DNA from: Gemmatimonadota bacterium
Lineage (GTDB): Bacteria; GCA-2686955
DNA length: 22,603 bases
Direction: 5' to 3'
Assembly (NCBI GenBank): GCA_002686955.1
Contig: NYZA01000237.1
Span: forward strand, 1 to 22,603
This document shows positions 9,576 to 17,420 of the stretch, in pieces. The notes below the pieces were generated by a model. The model saw only the letters and a program-made list of their open reading frames with translations. It made no database searches and was not told where the DNA came from. Each line of letters opens with the position of its first letter. The first letter of the stretch is position 1. Made by a program: the position numbers and the translations under genes.

Positions 9576-9863
9576 TTAGAGCAACCGCATCACGATGATC
9601 GGCCCACGCCACATCGCCAGCGCGAAGATCAGCCCGAGAAGGATCGCGAACACCAAGACGTCGAAAAAGGTGCGCTCCGAATCGCGCGCCAACATGTAGT
9701 GGATCCGGGTCGCCTCGTTCTGGGGCATCCAGCGACCCCGATAGAAAACCATGCCCTGGTTGCGCTGCTGATAGGTGTCGGCATCCAGGCGTGGCAGCAG
9801 CAGGCGACGGAAGGCGGTCTTCACCGCCTCGATTCGGGATTGTTCATCGAAGCTGGAGAGCAT
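9576..9863 (-). CDS. Small single-pass membrane protein, last gene of polysaccharide operon
   Basis: Ninety-five residues, not a family I recognise. Residues 1-65 are hydrophilic, with a mixed-charge helical start and a short central motif GMVFYRGRWMPQNEA (37-51). Residues about 67-92 (FFDVLVFAILLGLIFALAMW onward) form one transmembrane helix, so most of the protein should lie on one side of the membrane. The ATG at 9863 follows GAGGG by about nine bases and is 12 bases after the stop of the preceding 83-residue gene, which also ends in a membrane helix. Such a pair at the end of a Wzz/Wzy operon suggests accessory components of the polymerisation or export machinery. No catalytic motif is visible. 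Confidence 0.75.
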   Translation of the reverse strand: MLSSFDEQSRIEAVKTAFRRLLLPRLDADTYQQRNQGMVFYRGRWMPQNEATRIHYMLARDSERTFFDVLVFAILLGLIFALAMWRGPIIVMRLL

Positions 9864-9875
9864 CTCGGCAATCCC

Positions 9876-10127
9876 TCAGGCAAGGAAACGGCTGCTGAAA
9901 TAGGCCCAGAAGAAGAGACCGGCGACCGCGCAGATCAATCCGAGGGCCGCTTCGTTGAGCAAGCGAACCGCCGACCGGCGCCGCATCATCGCGAACTCGT
10001 CTTCACTCTGAACCCGCGATTCGGAAACCTCCTCCTCGGCGACCACGGAGTAGTACGCCGCGATCTCCTGCTCGAGCGTGCGCCGCTCCAGCGGGGTCAA
10101 TAGATCGAGCAGGCTCTGGCGGCTCAC
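9876..10127 (-). CDS. Small single-pass membrane protein following the Wzz-type gene
   Basis: Eighty-three residues, unrecognised. The N-terminal 50 residues are helical and acidic (LTPLERRTLEQEIAAYY, then a Glu-rich stretch). Residues about 59-79 (AALGLICAVAGLFFWAYF) form a single transmembrane segment close to the C-terminus. The start is GTG 10127, overlapping the Wzz-type stop by 4 bases (GTGA), with GGAGAG about eight bases upstream. This indicates coupling to the chain-length protein. The helical cytosolic head plus membrane anchor could pair with Wzz or with the following 95-residue protein. This is inference from position and topology only. Confidence 0.75.
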   Translation of the reverse strand: MSRQSLLDLLTPLERRTLEQEIAAYYSVVAEEEVSESRVQSEDEFAMMRRRSAVRLLNEAALGLICAVAGLFFWAYFSSRFLA

Positions 10128-11515
10128 GTTTCGGTCTCTCCAGCGCCGCCCATCGCCTCGATCATCTCGCGATCGACGAACACGACGCCCCGAATCGAGC
10201 GTTCTCGCTCCAGGTCGTTTCGCTCCACGATCACGCAGTAGACCAAAGAGACCATCAGGGCAAGCGCCACACTCACCAGCATATTGGCGAAAGTGTTCGG
10301 GTATCGAGGCTGAGTAGGAGCGGTCGGTCCGTCGAGAATCTCGAACGAGACCATCTCTTTCACACCCTGGATCTTCACCTCTTCAAGCTGGGTTTCGAGC
10401 GACTCTTCGATCTTGCGGTCTCGGGTTACATCGTCTTGCAGGCGGCTCATCGACGTGCGGATCTCCGGGGCCGCCATCGCATGGTCGTTGAGAGTCATGT
10501 AGACCTCTTGCAGCGCGTCGCGCTCGGCCTTTAGCGCCTCGTTGCCGATCCGCTCCTTGATGTAGTCCGACTGGATGCTGCGCTGAATCGGATTGAGTCC
10601 TTCAGTTTCGACCCTCAGGTTCCGTTCGATCTCCTTCCGCAGGAGTTGGCGCAGCTCGACCAGAGCCGCCTTGGTGCCCGAGACCGTTGGGTGGGAAGTG
10701 GTCAGCTCCTGCGAAGCGCTGGCGAGTTGGACCTCCTTCTCCGCGATCTGGCTGCGTAGCTGGGTGATCACCGGGCTCTCCGCGAGCTGTTCGTTGCTCA
10801 CCTCGATCTCGGCTCGCCTGAGCTCGGCTCTGAGCGTGGTCAGTCGTCCGTTCGACTCTCTGAGGGTGACGACCGTCCGGTCGATCCGGTCGGCGAAGGC
10901 GCTTCGCTTGCTGACCAAGAGCGAGAGCTCCTGGTCGAGATTGACGATCTCTTGCTGCCGGTGGTACTGGAGAAGCTCGCCCTCGGAAGTGTCGCGTCGA
11001 GACCGGACCGCCTCCAGCTCTCCTTCGATGAATTCGCGGACGCGCCGGTTGTTCTCCAGAGAGACCTTCCGGAAGATGCCGTTCATTGCGTCGTAGACCC
11101 GCAGAGCGGTCCGCTGGCCGTCCTCCACATTGCGGGTGTAGTTCGTGATTCGGATCAGCCCCGAGTCTTCGACGTCGATGTCGGTCGTCGAGGTATTGAT
11201 CCGCTCACCCGCGATCTGCTCGGCCATATCGTCGATCGCACCCAGGGCGAGAATATCGGTGAGCGCATCGATCTCCTTGTCCCCACCGGTGGGCAGCATC
11301 GGGCGCAAGATCTCGGCCGAAGGAGGGGTCGTGAGCCCCACCATCGGCGCGTTGCGCGGCATGATGCAGTCGATGGTGACCCGGTAGACCGGCGGAAACA
11401 CCGACGACAGCCCAACGCTGGCCAACACCGAGACCAGAACGATCACGAGAATGGAGCGCCGTCTCGCGGCGATCACATGCATCAAATCTAGGAAACTAAG
11501 TTCTCTCATGCCCAT
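10124..11515 (-). CDS. Wzz/GumC-type polysaccharide co-polymerase (chain-length determinant)
   Basis: A 463-residue inner-membrane protein with the co-polymerase layout: cytosolic N-tail, TM1 at about 20-40, a long periplasmic coiled-coil domain (about 45-400, rich in heptad-like Leu/Glu/Arg) and TM2 at about 408-430. The Pro-rich motif just before TM2, ILDGPTAPTQPRYPN, is the family signature. A short cytosolic tail follows, with no Walker motifs or Tyr cluster, so there is no fused BY-kinase. The protein is longer than enterobacterial Wzz (~330) and closer to exopolysaccharide-type co-polymerases. It overlaps the upstream polymerase gene. ATG 11515 is given, but ATG 11509 makes a 4-nt ATGA overlap and is equally likely. 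It should set chain length of the polymer built by the adjacent Wzy-like protein. Confidence 0.9.
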   Translation of the reverse strand: MGMRELSFLDLMHVIAARRRSILVIVLVSVLASVGLSSVFPPVYRVTIDCIMPRNAPMVGLTTPPSAEILRPMLPTGGDKEIDALTDILALGAIDDMAEQIAGERINTSTTDIDVEDSGLIRITNYTRNVEDGQRTALRVYDAMNGIFRKVSLENNRRVREFIEGELEAVRSRRDTSEGELLQYHRQQEIVNLDQELSLLVSKRSAFADRIDRTVVTLRESNGRLTTLRAELRRAEIEVSNEQLAESPVITQLRSQIAEKEVQLASASQELTTSHPTVSGTKAALVELRQLLRKEIERNLRVETEGLNPIQRSIQSDYIKERIGNEALKAERDALQEVYMTLNDHAMAAPEIRTSMSRLQDDVTRDRKIEESLETQLEEVKIQGVKEMVSFEILDGPTAPTQPRYPNTFANMLVSVALALMVSLVYCVIVERNDLERERSIRGVVFVDREMIEAMGGAGETET

Positions 11516-13026
11516 CTCGTGTGCGGCAAACCACGGATCAGCTCGTCTCGTCGCAGCTTGGCCGTGATGTTCTCGCCTTGTTTCTGGCGAAGATAGATCG
11601 TCATCGCCTCGATCGACCCAAGAAGGAAATAGTTGATGTGGAAGTTCAGTGCCTGCTCAAACTGCTGCATTATCAGGCTGAGGATCAGCGCTACGAAAAG
11701 AACCACGGCCAGGTTGCGATCGAAAGGATCGAGCGCCATGAAAAGGTTGCGAATCGCCCGGTTCATGCCATGGACGTAGAGCAGTATGATCAGTGTGCCG
11801 CCGACCAATCCCAACTCCGTGAACGCCATCATAAACGTGTTGTGGACGTGCATCGACTGAATGTTTCCGGGGTAGTACCGGAACGACTGAAGTCCGGTCC
11901 CGAACCACGGACTTCGGGCGAAGGCATCGAAGCCCAACCGCATGATCTCAACGCGGTAGTTCACCGACGACGACTTGGCTTCGATCATGTAGTCGATCCC
12001 CGCGCCGAGCCCACCGGCCAGCACGAAAAGCAGACCCGTGATCGAGATGAACAGGATGTATCTGACTGCCCAGTTCGGTTTGAGGAGGGGTGGCACGATC
12101 AGCGCGGAGACCATGACGGCGAGCCAAGAAGCTCTGCTGAAGGAGCAGAAAAGGCCGATGAGCATCCAGGCCACAACGGCGAGGAGCTTGATCGTCGTTC
12201 GCCGGTCGCGCTGTGGAAGCGCCAGCGCCGCCAAGGGGAAGAGCGCCCCGAACGCGCAGACTTGGCCCAAATAGGCGGGGTGCTTGAACAGGCCGGTCGC
12301 CCGAAGGAAGTGCAGGCCGCCGAGCGAGAAGAAGCGGCGGGCACCCTCTTGGGTGCTCATGAGCGAGGTGACCTTTCCGGTGAAGCTGTACATCGCGACC
12401 TGGTAGATCGCCACCAAGACCGTAATCGCCCCGATCGCGATAAAGGTCTTGGCCGCGAACTCGAAATCGTCTCGGTCACGGAGGAAATTCACGATGAAGA
12501 GCACCGAGAGGAAGCGTGCGAAGGGCTGCAGCAAGACCGTGATCTGGAATGGGGAGCCCCCGCGCGTGAGCACCTGCAAGCTCAAGGCGCAGGCAGCCAG
12601 ATAGGCAAGCATCCACCAGTGGATCGGTGTAAAACGGAGCCGGAAATCGATTCCGGCGAACGATCCGAGAAAGAGCAGAACGTAGTAGAGAACGAGCAGA
12701 ATGCCCACATATGGGCCGGGCAGAATCGAGAAGTAGAACCCGGATACGAGCAGAACGAAGAAGATCTTCTTCGGTGCGGGTACCCGCAAATGGTGCACTC
12801 GCCGTCTCGCGAGTGCAGCCACGCTCGCGATCCCCACGAGAAGGAACGCCATCGAATAGGAGTGATCCAGCAGCCCGAAAGGGAGCGGAGAGACGTCGGT
12901 CGAGGCGATCCGCACATAGGCGGCTGGAGAGAGCGCGACGAGCAGCGGTACGCATAGCCCCGCCAGCAAGAGCATGGCGTAGAAGGGCCTGCGATCGGCC
13001 GGTCGGTCGGGAGCTTCGTTGGTCAT
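11506..13026 (-). CDS. O-antigen ligase/polymerase-type membrane protein (Wzy/WaaL superfamily)
   Basis: A 506-residue polytopic inner-membrane protein with about 10-12 hydrophobic segments. The family's large periplasmic loop is present: FSRASWLA in the middle, then MRLGFDAFARSPWFGTG (about 345-361), a gap, and MHVHNTFMMAFTELGLVGG (about 374-392), carrying the Arg, Gly and His-Asn residues typical of Wzy_C proteins. Ligases and polymerases cannot be separated by sequence. Immediate linkage to a co-polymerase favours polymerase (repeat-unit polymerisation in the periplasm). The gene starts 69 bases after the stop of the upstream glycosyltransferase. That spacer is unusually AT-rich and may hold an internal promoter. 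No clear ribosome-binding site precedes the ATG. Confidence 0.88.
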   Translation of the reverse strand: MTNEAPDRPADRRPFYAMLLLAGLCVPLLVALSPAAYVRIASTDVSPLPFGLLDHSYSMAFLLVGIASVAALARRRVHHLRVPAPKKIFFVLLVSGFYFSILPGPYVGILLVLYYVLLFLGSFAGIDFRLRFTPIHWWMLAYLAACALSLQVLTRGGSPFQITVLLQPFARFLSVLFIVNFLRDRDDFEFAAKTFIAIGAITVLVAIYQVAMYSFTGKVTSLMSTQEGARRFFSLGGLHFLRATGLFKHPAYLGQVCAFGALFPLAALALPQRDRRTTIKLLAVVAWMLIGLFCSFSRASWLAVMVSALIVPPLLKPNWAVRYILFISITGLLFVLAGGLGAGIDYMIEAKSSSVNYRVEIMRLGFDAFARSPWFGTGLQSFRYYPGNIQSMHVHNTFMMAFTELGLVGGTLIILLYVHGMNRAIRNLFMALDPFDRNLAVVLFVALILSLIMQQFEQALNFHINYFLLGSIEAMTIYLRQKQGENITAKLRRDELIRGLPHTRWA

Positions 13027-13044
13027 CGGTGGGGGGCAAGAGCA

Positions 13045-13086
13045 AGGATCAACAAACCTCTATAAATATCCTCGTTTCGACCGGAT
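13045..13086 (-). promoter_or_regulatory. Possible internal promoter before the Wzy-like gene
   Basis: In the 69-base spacer the minus strand shows TTGCAA, 18 bases, then TATTTA, followed by TAGAGG. The AT-rich island (around 13055-13078) stands out from its GC-rich surroundings. This is suggestive only. Confidence 0.3.
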
Positions 13087-13095
13087 TTGCAACCA

Positions 13096-15606
13096 TCAGA
13101 CCGCCGCTTCCAGCGTTTCGAACCAGGCGGGAGGGGAAGATCCCCAGCGCTCACGGGCTTTTTCCAAGAGCTGCAGGGCTTCGGCGGCGCAGTCGAGCTC
13201 GACCGCGCATGTCGCGAGATTCTCGATCACGACTGCGTCGTCGCACCCCGCTTCCACCGCGCCGCGTAGAGTTCGAAACGCCTCTTCTCTCTCGCCGGTG
13301 CTCCAAAGCGCCGCTCCCAGGTTGCCCGAAAACCGCGGGTTGGCTCCCGGCAGCGCCGCCGCCTGGCGAAACGCCTCGATCGCCTCTCGTTCTCGTCCGG
13401 CCACCACCAGAACGCGGCCCAAACCGTCGTGCAGATCGGGTTGATCGGGTGCGGCCTCCAGCGCGGCCAGGAAGACCCGCTCGGCGCCGCCTGCGTCGCC
13501 GAGGCGCAGGCGAGTGTCGCCCGCCCAGGCCAGGATCAAGGCCCTCTCCGATGGGGCGAGGGGATGTTCCAACACGGTCCGTTCGAGCTGTTCGACCGCT
13601 TCGGCCTCGCGACCCGCCCGCGCCCAGGCGATCCCCAGGCGCATCGCGGCCTCCGCCGACGCCGGAGCGACCTCGAGTAGTTTCTCGTAGACCTTGGCGG
13701 CCTCCGCTGGTGCCCCGTTCCCCAGCAAGAGCTCGCCCAGGCGCTCGAGGGGCGCCGGATCTTCCGGCAGGAGCGCCGCCGCCGCCAAGTACAGCTGGCC
13801 CGCCTCCTCGATCTTCCCCTGTTCCCGAAGCTTCTCCGCTCGAATGAAGGCAGCATGCCCCTTCTGAATCCGTTGCTCCCGCAGTGTGGCGTCGGGTCGC
13901 TCCGAATCGGTCGCTTCAGTGGCTTCGTGTGTCTCGTCCCTTCCCACCGCTTCCATCGGTCGCGAGGTCTCGGCCTTCTCCTCGCGAGCCGAAGCCTTGG
14001 CCCATTTCTCGCGGAAGATCTTCTGGTTCTTCTCGAGCAGCGCCGCATAGTCCTGGCCCGTCGCGCGGAAGGTCACGGATCCAAAGTGATGGATGAAGAC
14101 ATCATGACAAATACCTATTTGAAAGTCAGATAGCTTGGCACGAACGCAGTAGTCGTCGTCCTCGAAATTGCCGATGCCGAAACGCGTGTCGAGCAGACCG
14201 ATCCGATCGATGGTGTTCCGCGAGATCATCATGCAGAAGCCGGTGATGCGGCTGACCCGCTCTACCTCTCCCTTGTGCTCCAGGCTCCGCAGACGAGCGA
14301 ACTTCTGCAAATCGTTCTCGTCGGAGTATCGCGCGTCCTTCACGAGCTGGGGACCGGAGATGCAATTCGAGGTCGGACCGGCCACGCCGAGCTTCGGATT
14401 CGCCTCGAAGGCGTCGAGCATCGTCTCCAGCCATCCCTCGGTGAGCAGTGTGTCGTTGTTCAGCAGCACCACGAAATCGCCACTCGCCGCCTCGATCCCG
14501 CGGTTGAAGCCGCCCGCGAATCCCAGGTTCTCCCCATTCTCGATCACCTTCGCGCCCGGCACCGACCGGAAGTACTCGAGCGTACCGTCGGTCGAACCGT
14601 TGTCGATCAGTATCAGCTCGTAGGGCGCCCGGGTGTACCTCCGAATCGACTCCACGCACATTCGGTTGTACTTCTCCTCGTTGAAGGCCAACACCAGCAC
14701 CGAGGTCAGTGGGCGGCTCTCGCGGCGCGGAGCGAAGGTCTGCCCTTCTCCCGCGCCCGCCTCGCCGATCGCTCGAAGAAGCCGGCCCATCCGTTCTGCG
14801 TAGCTGTGGTTTCGCCGGACCTCCTCCGCCCCCGCGGCCGCGATCGCTTCGCGCTCGGCATCGTTCGCGAGGTAATGGCGCATCTTCTCGATCGCTTCGT
14901 CGACCGAGCCGTAGGTCACCAGATGCTCGCCGTCGCGCAGCAGCTCCTCCTGCCCATTCTTCGACAGATCGTTGGTCACCAGCAGCCGTCCCGAGGCGGT
15001 CGCCTCGAAGACTCGCATGTTCACGTCATCGCGAATCGATCGATTGACAAGGATCTTTCCCGACGAGAAGCGGTCCGCCATCTCGTCGAAGAACGCCTGA
15101 CCGATGAAGTGCTTGGGGAACTCCCGCGCCACCCGTTCGAGCAAGTCTTTGCGTGGGCCGGGGAAGATGTTGCCGACGAAGACCACATCGTTTTCCGCCT
15201 CGATTTCGGGATTGAGGCGGTGGATTCCGGGGTCGCAGGCGAGCGGTAGCCAATGGGCCGATTCGATGCCGTCGGCACGAAGTTTGTCGGCGCCGTTCTT
15301 TTGGGCGGCGAAGACCCAGTCGAAGGCGCATGCCTTGTGCCGGTCCCAGGCGTACTGCAGATGGGTATCGATCACCCAGAACGCCGATGGACGAAGTCGG
15401 TCCGGCAGCAGATAGCGGAAGCTGTCGTCGACATTCAGATAGAGGTCATAGCCAGATTCGAGCTCGTGAAGATCCCGCGGATGCACGTGCGTCGGCTCGC
15501 AGATCTGCTCGAGCGCCCGCAGGCAGTACCCCCCCGTAGTATCGGGACGTACCTCGTTGTCGAAGATCACCGCGACCCTTGTCGTGGCGAAGCTGCCTTT
15601 GCTCAT
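13096..15606 (-). CDS. Three-part glycosyltransferase: GT4-like domain, GT2 domain, TPR tail
   Basis: An 836-residue protein with three modules. Residues about 10-285 resemble CgeB/GT1-type glycosyltransferases (DTTGGYCLRALEQ near 22-34; NMRVFEATASGRLLVTN 196-212, the C-lobe donor-binding helix). Residues about 300-545 are a GT2 (GT-A) enzyme: SVLVLAFNEE (302-311), LILIDNGSTDGT (331-342), the NND metal-binding motif (383-385) and NFEDDDYCVRA (480-490). After a charged linker (540-580), residues about 585-836 form TPR helices (repeated Ala/Leu/Gly pattern, e.g. YEKLLEVAPASAEAAMRLGI). The start ATG overlaps the upstream stop by 4 bases. One chain may add two sugars in sequence, with the TPR part docking partners. 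Acceptor and donors are unknown. Confidence 0.92.
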   Translation of the reverse strand: MSKGSFATTRVAVIFDNEVRPDTTGGYCLRALEQICEPTHVHPRDLHELESGYDLYLNVDDSFRYLLPDRLRPSAFWVIDTHLQYAWDRHKACAFDWVFAAQKNGADKLRADGIESAHWLPLACDPGIHRLNPEIEAENDVVFVGNIFPGPRKDLLERVAREFPKHFIGQAFFDEMADRFSSGKILVNRSIRDDVNMRVFEATASGRLLVTNDLSKNGQEELLRDGEHLVTYGSVDEAIEKMRHYLANDAEREAIAAAGAEEVRRNHSYAERMGRLLRAIGEAGAGEGQTFAPRRESRPLTSVLVLAFNEEKYNRMCVESIRRYTRAPYELILIDNGSTDGTLEYFRSVPGAKVIENGENLGFAGGFNRGIEAASGDFVVLLNNDTLLTEGWLETMLDAFEANPKLGVAGPTSNCISGPQLVKDARYSDENDLQKFARLRSLEHKGEVERVSRITGFCMMISRNTIDRIGLLDTRFGIGNFEDDDYCVRAKLSDFQIGICHDVFIHHFGSVTFRATGQDYAALLEKNQKIFREKWAKASAREEKAETSRPMEAVGRDETHEATEATDSERPDATLREQRIQKGHAAFIRAEKLREQGKIEEAGQLYLAAAALLPEDPAPLERLGELLLGNGAPAEAAKVYEKLLEVAPASAEAAMRLGIAWARAGREAEAVEQLERTVLEHPLAPSERALILAWAGDTRLRLGDAGGAERVFLAALEAAPDQPDLHDGLGRVLVVAGREREAIEAFRQAAALPGANPRFSGNLGAALWSTGEREEAFRTLRGAVEAGCDDAVVIENLATCAVELDCAAEALQLLEKARERWGSSPPAWFETLEAAV

Positions 15607-16457
15607 GAGCCGATCTCCAGAGCTTCCGATTCCGATGGGATACTCGATTGCTCGTCCTTCCCGCGGGTGAGCTTCCGCATCTCCTCCAAGGCGCCGGGAT
15701 GATCGGGAGCGGCCCGCAGAGTGGCGTCCAACCCCTCCCGGTACAGGTCCTCCCGCCCGGCGAGTCGATGGATCGCCGCCCGGTTGAAATGGGCGTCCGC
15801 CAGGTCCGGCTCGAGCTCGATCGCTCGCTCGAAGTGGGTCCAGGCCTGACCCGGTCGGCCCTGCTGGAAGAGCACGACCCCGATGCGATTGTGCTCCGAG
15901 GCCGACGACCGGAGCGCCCGCAGAGCCGATCCGATCCAGGCGATCGGTTTCGATCCCTGCGGCCCCCAGGCGTGGAGCCGATCGATGAGCAGGTCGTGGC
16001 GCGCGAGGAGGCCGGGCAGAGCCGACTCGGCGAGAATCTCGGGGTAGGGGGTCGATGCACCGGGTACGGCCGCCGGGTTCGCGACGGCGATCAAGGCGCG
16101 TCCCCCTTCTCGGAGAACCCGCCGGATCTCGCCGAGGGTGCGGGCAGGTGCATCGTCCTCTTCGATCCGCCCGAGAAGGAGGACGAGATCGATGCTCTCA
16201 TCCTCCAGTGGATAGGGGTATTCGATCGGACAGGTCGTCAGTGCCGGGGAGAGGGGTGTCGTGCCGTCGTGGAGAGCCCAAGCCTCGTGCCGGTCGGAGA
16301 GCAGGGTGGCAACGCCGCCGAGCCGCGGCGCGATCTCGAGAACCCTCATCGGGGGGCCGTCTGCCATCTCAGCGACCAGCTCTCGCTCGACGTCGTCGAG
16401 AAGACGAAACCAGAGATCATCACTCAGCTCGGTCCGCAGTCCGCAATCCAGTTCCAT
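15603..16457 (-). CDS. Methyltransferase-like domain plus TPR protein
   Basis: The start is ATG 16457, giving 284 residues. It has GGAG seven bases upstream and follows the previous stop by 4 bases; an open frame extends back to 16661 but overlaps the upstream gene and reads as low-complexity Arg/Pro. Residues about 36-150 follow a class I SAM-methyltransferase plan: MRVLEIAPRLGGVATLL (motif I position), IDLVLLLGRIEE, and EIRRVLREGGRALIAVANP (the post-II helix and strand). The glycine loop is EIAPRLGG rather than ExGxGxG, so SAM binding is doubtful. Residues about 185-265 are TPR-like (IGVVLFQQGRPGQAWTHFE, then AIELEPDLADAHFNRAAI). It overlaps the next gene by 4 bases (ATGA). It may modify or scaffold the glycan-assembly step, but the role is inferred from the operon. 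Confidence 0.82.
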   Translation of the reverse strand: MELDCGLRTELSDDLWFRLLDDVERELVAEMADGPPMRVLEIAPRLGGVATLLSDRHEAWALHDGTTPLSPALTTCPIEYPYPLEDESIDLVLLLGRIEEDDAPARTLGEIRRVLREGGRALIAVANPAAVPGASTPYPEILAESALPGLLARHDLLIDRLHAWGPQGSKPIAWIGSALRALRSSASEHNRIGVVLFQQGRPGQAWTHFERAIELEPDLADAHFNRAAIHRLAGREDLYREGLDATLRAAPDHPGALEEMRKLTRGKDEQSSIPSESEALEIGS

Positions 16458-16461
16458 CTGG

Positions 16462-17103
16462 TCACTCCAGCCCGCGACCGGCCGCGGAGCCCGCGCCGGT
16501 GCCCGATGTCCAAACGTCAATCTCGTCCTCCGCTCGTGGATGGGCCCAGCGGAAGATCTGGTGCAACAAGCGCCCTTCCGGTGCGGGACCGGGAGGAGGA
16601 AGAACCTCGAAATGCCCCAAGAGCGAAGGCTGCAGGTCCACGGGACTTCCCTCGATATCACCGGCGATGATGTCGGGACCGATCGCTACGAATCCGCTCC
16701 TCTGCGGGCTGGTCGAGTGGCCGACAATCAACAGATTCACACCCTCGAGGGCCGCGGTGAGCCTCGTCCATCGGTCACAAACCCCGGCCCTTACGATCAC
16801 GAGATCGGTTCCCAGCGCCAGCGCCGAGCGCACGCGCTCGACGGCGGAAAGCTCGTAGCCATCCCCCGATTCCTCCTCGAGATCGAGCTCTTCGGTCGTC
16901 AGGCCGTACGTTGCCAACACCTTGCGAATGTCGGTGCCATTTCCGGATTCTAAGGAGCCGCTTAGCAGCACCTCCTCCGGGTCGAGCTCGAGCGGAAGGG
17001 GCCGCAGCGAGCCCCGGGCGCACTCCGGACGGTCGAATGAGAGGTCCTGCGCCGCCTCCGACGTGAGCCCCGGAACGAGAATCAGCACAATTGGGGACGA
17101 CAT
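16462..17103 (-). CDS. Unrecognised protein with alkaline-phosphatase-superfamily-like segment, first gene of polysaccharide operon
   Basis: A 213-residue protein with no confident family. The N-terminus PIVLILVPGLTSEAAQ resembles the first strand of alkaline-phosphatase/phosphodiesterase folds. Residues about 97-185 follow the second half of that fold in order: DLVIVRAGVCDRWTRL, NLLIVGHSTSP where metal-binding Asp-His usually sits, GFVAIGPDIIAGDIEG, then VDLQPSLLGHFEVLPPPG with a final EGRLL. The metal-ligand DH pair is replaced by GH, and the protein is half normal length, so it may be a degenerate, non-catalytic member. There is no signal peptide. The ATG at 17103 has a strong GGAGGAAA site six bases upstream. 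It leads an operon of glycosyltransferases, so a regulatory or binding role is conceivable. The fold assignment is inference. Confidence 0.7.
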   Translation of the reverse strand: MSSPIVLILVPGLTSEAAQDLSFDRPECARGSLRPLPLELDPEEVLLSGSLESGNGTDIRKVLATYGLTTEELDLEEESGDGYELSAVERVRSALALGTDLVIVRAGVCDRWTRLTAALEGVNLLIVGHSTSPQRSGFVAIGPDIIAGDIEGSPVDLQPSLLGHFEVLPPPGPAPEGRLLHQIFRWAHPRAEDEIDVWTSGTGAGSAAGRGLE

Positions 17104-17420
17104 CGCTTTCCTCCGCGTATGCGCGTTCTACGGAGGGATCGGCGCAATTCCCGAAATACTTGACGGGGATTGGGAGGGACTACCTATTCGGCCTTCGTCG
17201 TAAGGGTTCGCGCAAGAATAGCTTCCCGTGTTGGCGCCCAGATGTGCCGCGGGCCGCGGGGTGCGGATCCAGTCGAGGGGTGGCGGCACGACTCGCCCCG
17301 GGGCGAGTCCACACCGGCACGAGGTTGAACAGTGAACGGCAAGGGCACCCTAAGACAGGTTCCGGAGAGCCACGCCTTGGCTACCCCACCGACGCGGCAT
17401 TCAGACCGGCTCCTGCCATG
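17104..17420. other. Intergenic region between beta-helix gene and polysaccharide operon
   Basis: 317 bases lying upstream of the polysaccharide operon and downstream of the beta-helix gene. The operon's promoter should lie here, but I found no well-matched -35/-10 pair. The one strong structure is the 20-bp palindrome at 17290-17309. No coding frame is convincing. Confidence 0.45.
17290..17309. repeat. 20-bp perfect palindrome
   Basis: GACTCGCCCC is followed immediately by its reverse complement GGGGCGAGTC. With no loop it is better suited to binding a dimeric protein than to forming an RNA hairpin. It lies 187 bases upstream of the first polysaccharide-operon ATG and 112 bases past the beta-helix gene stop, so operator and terminator roles are both possible. 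Confidence 0.6.

Noticed and set aside
11521-13847. Plus-strand frames of 478 and 378 codons opposite the polymerase and glycosyltransferase
   Set aside because: Charged or Arg-rich products with no motifs, antisense to genes with clear membrane or catalytic signatures.
16458-16661. N-terminal extension of the methyltransferase-like/TPR gene
   Set aside because: It overlaps the preceding gene in another frame and reads as low-complexity sequence. ATG 16457 has a good ribosome-binding site.
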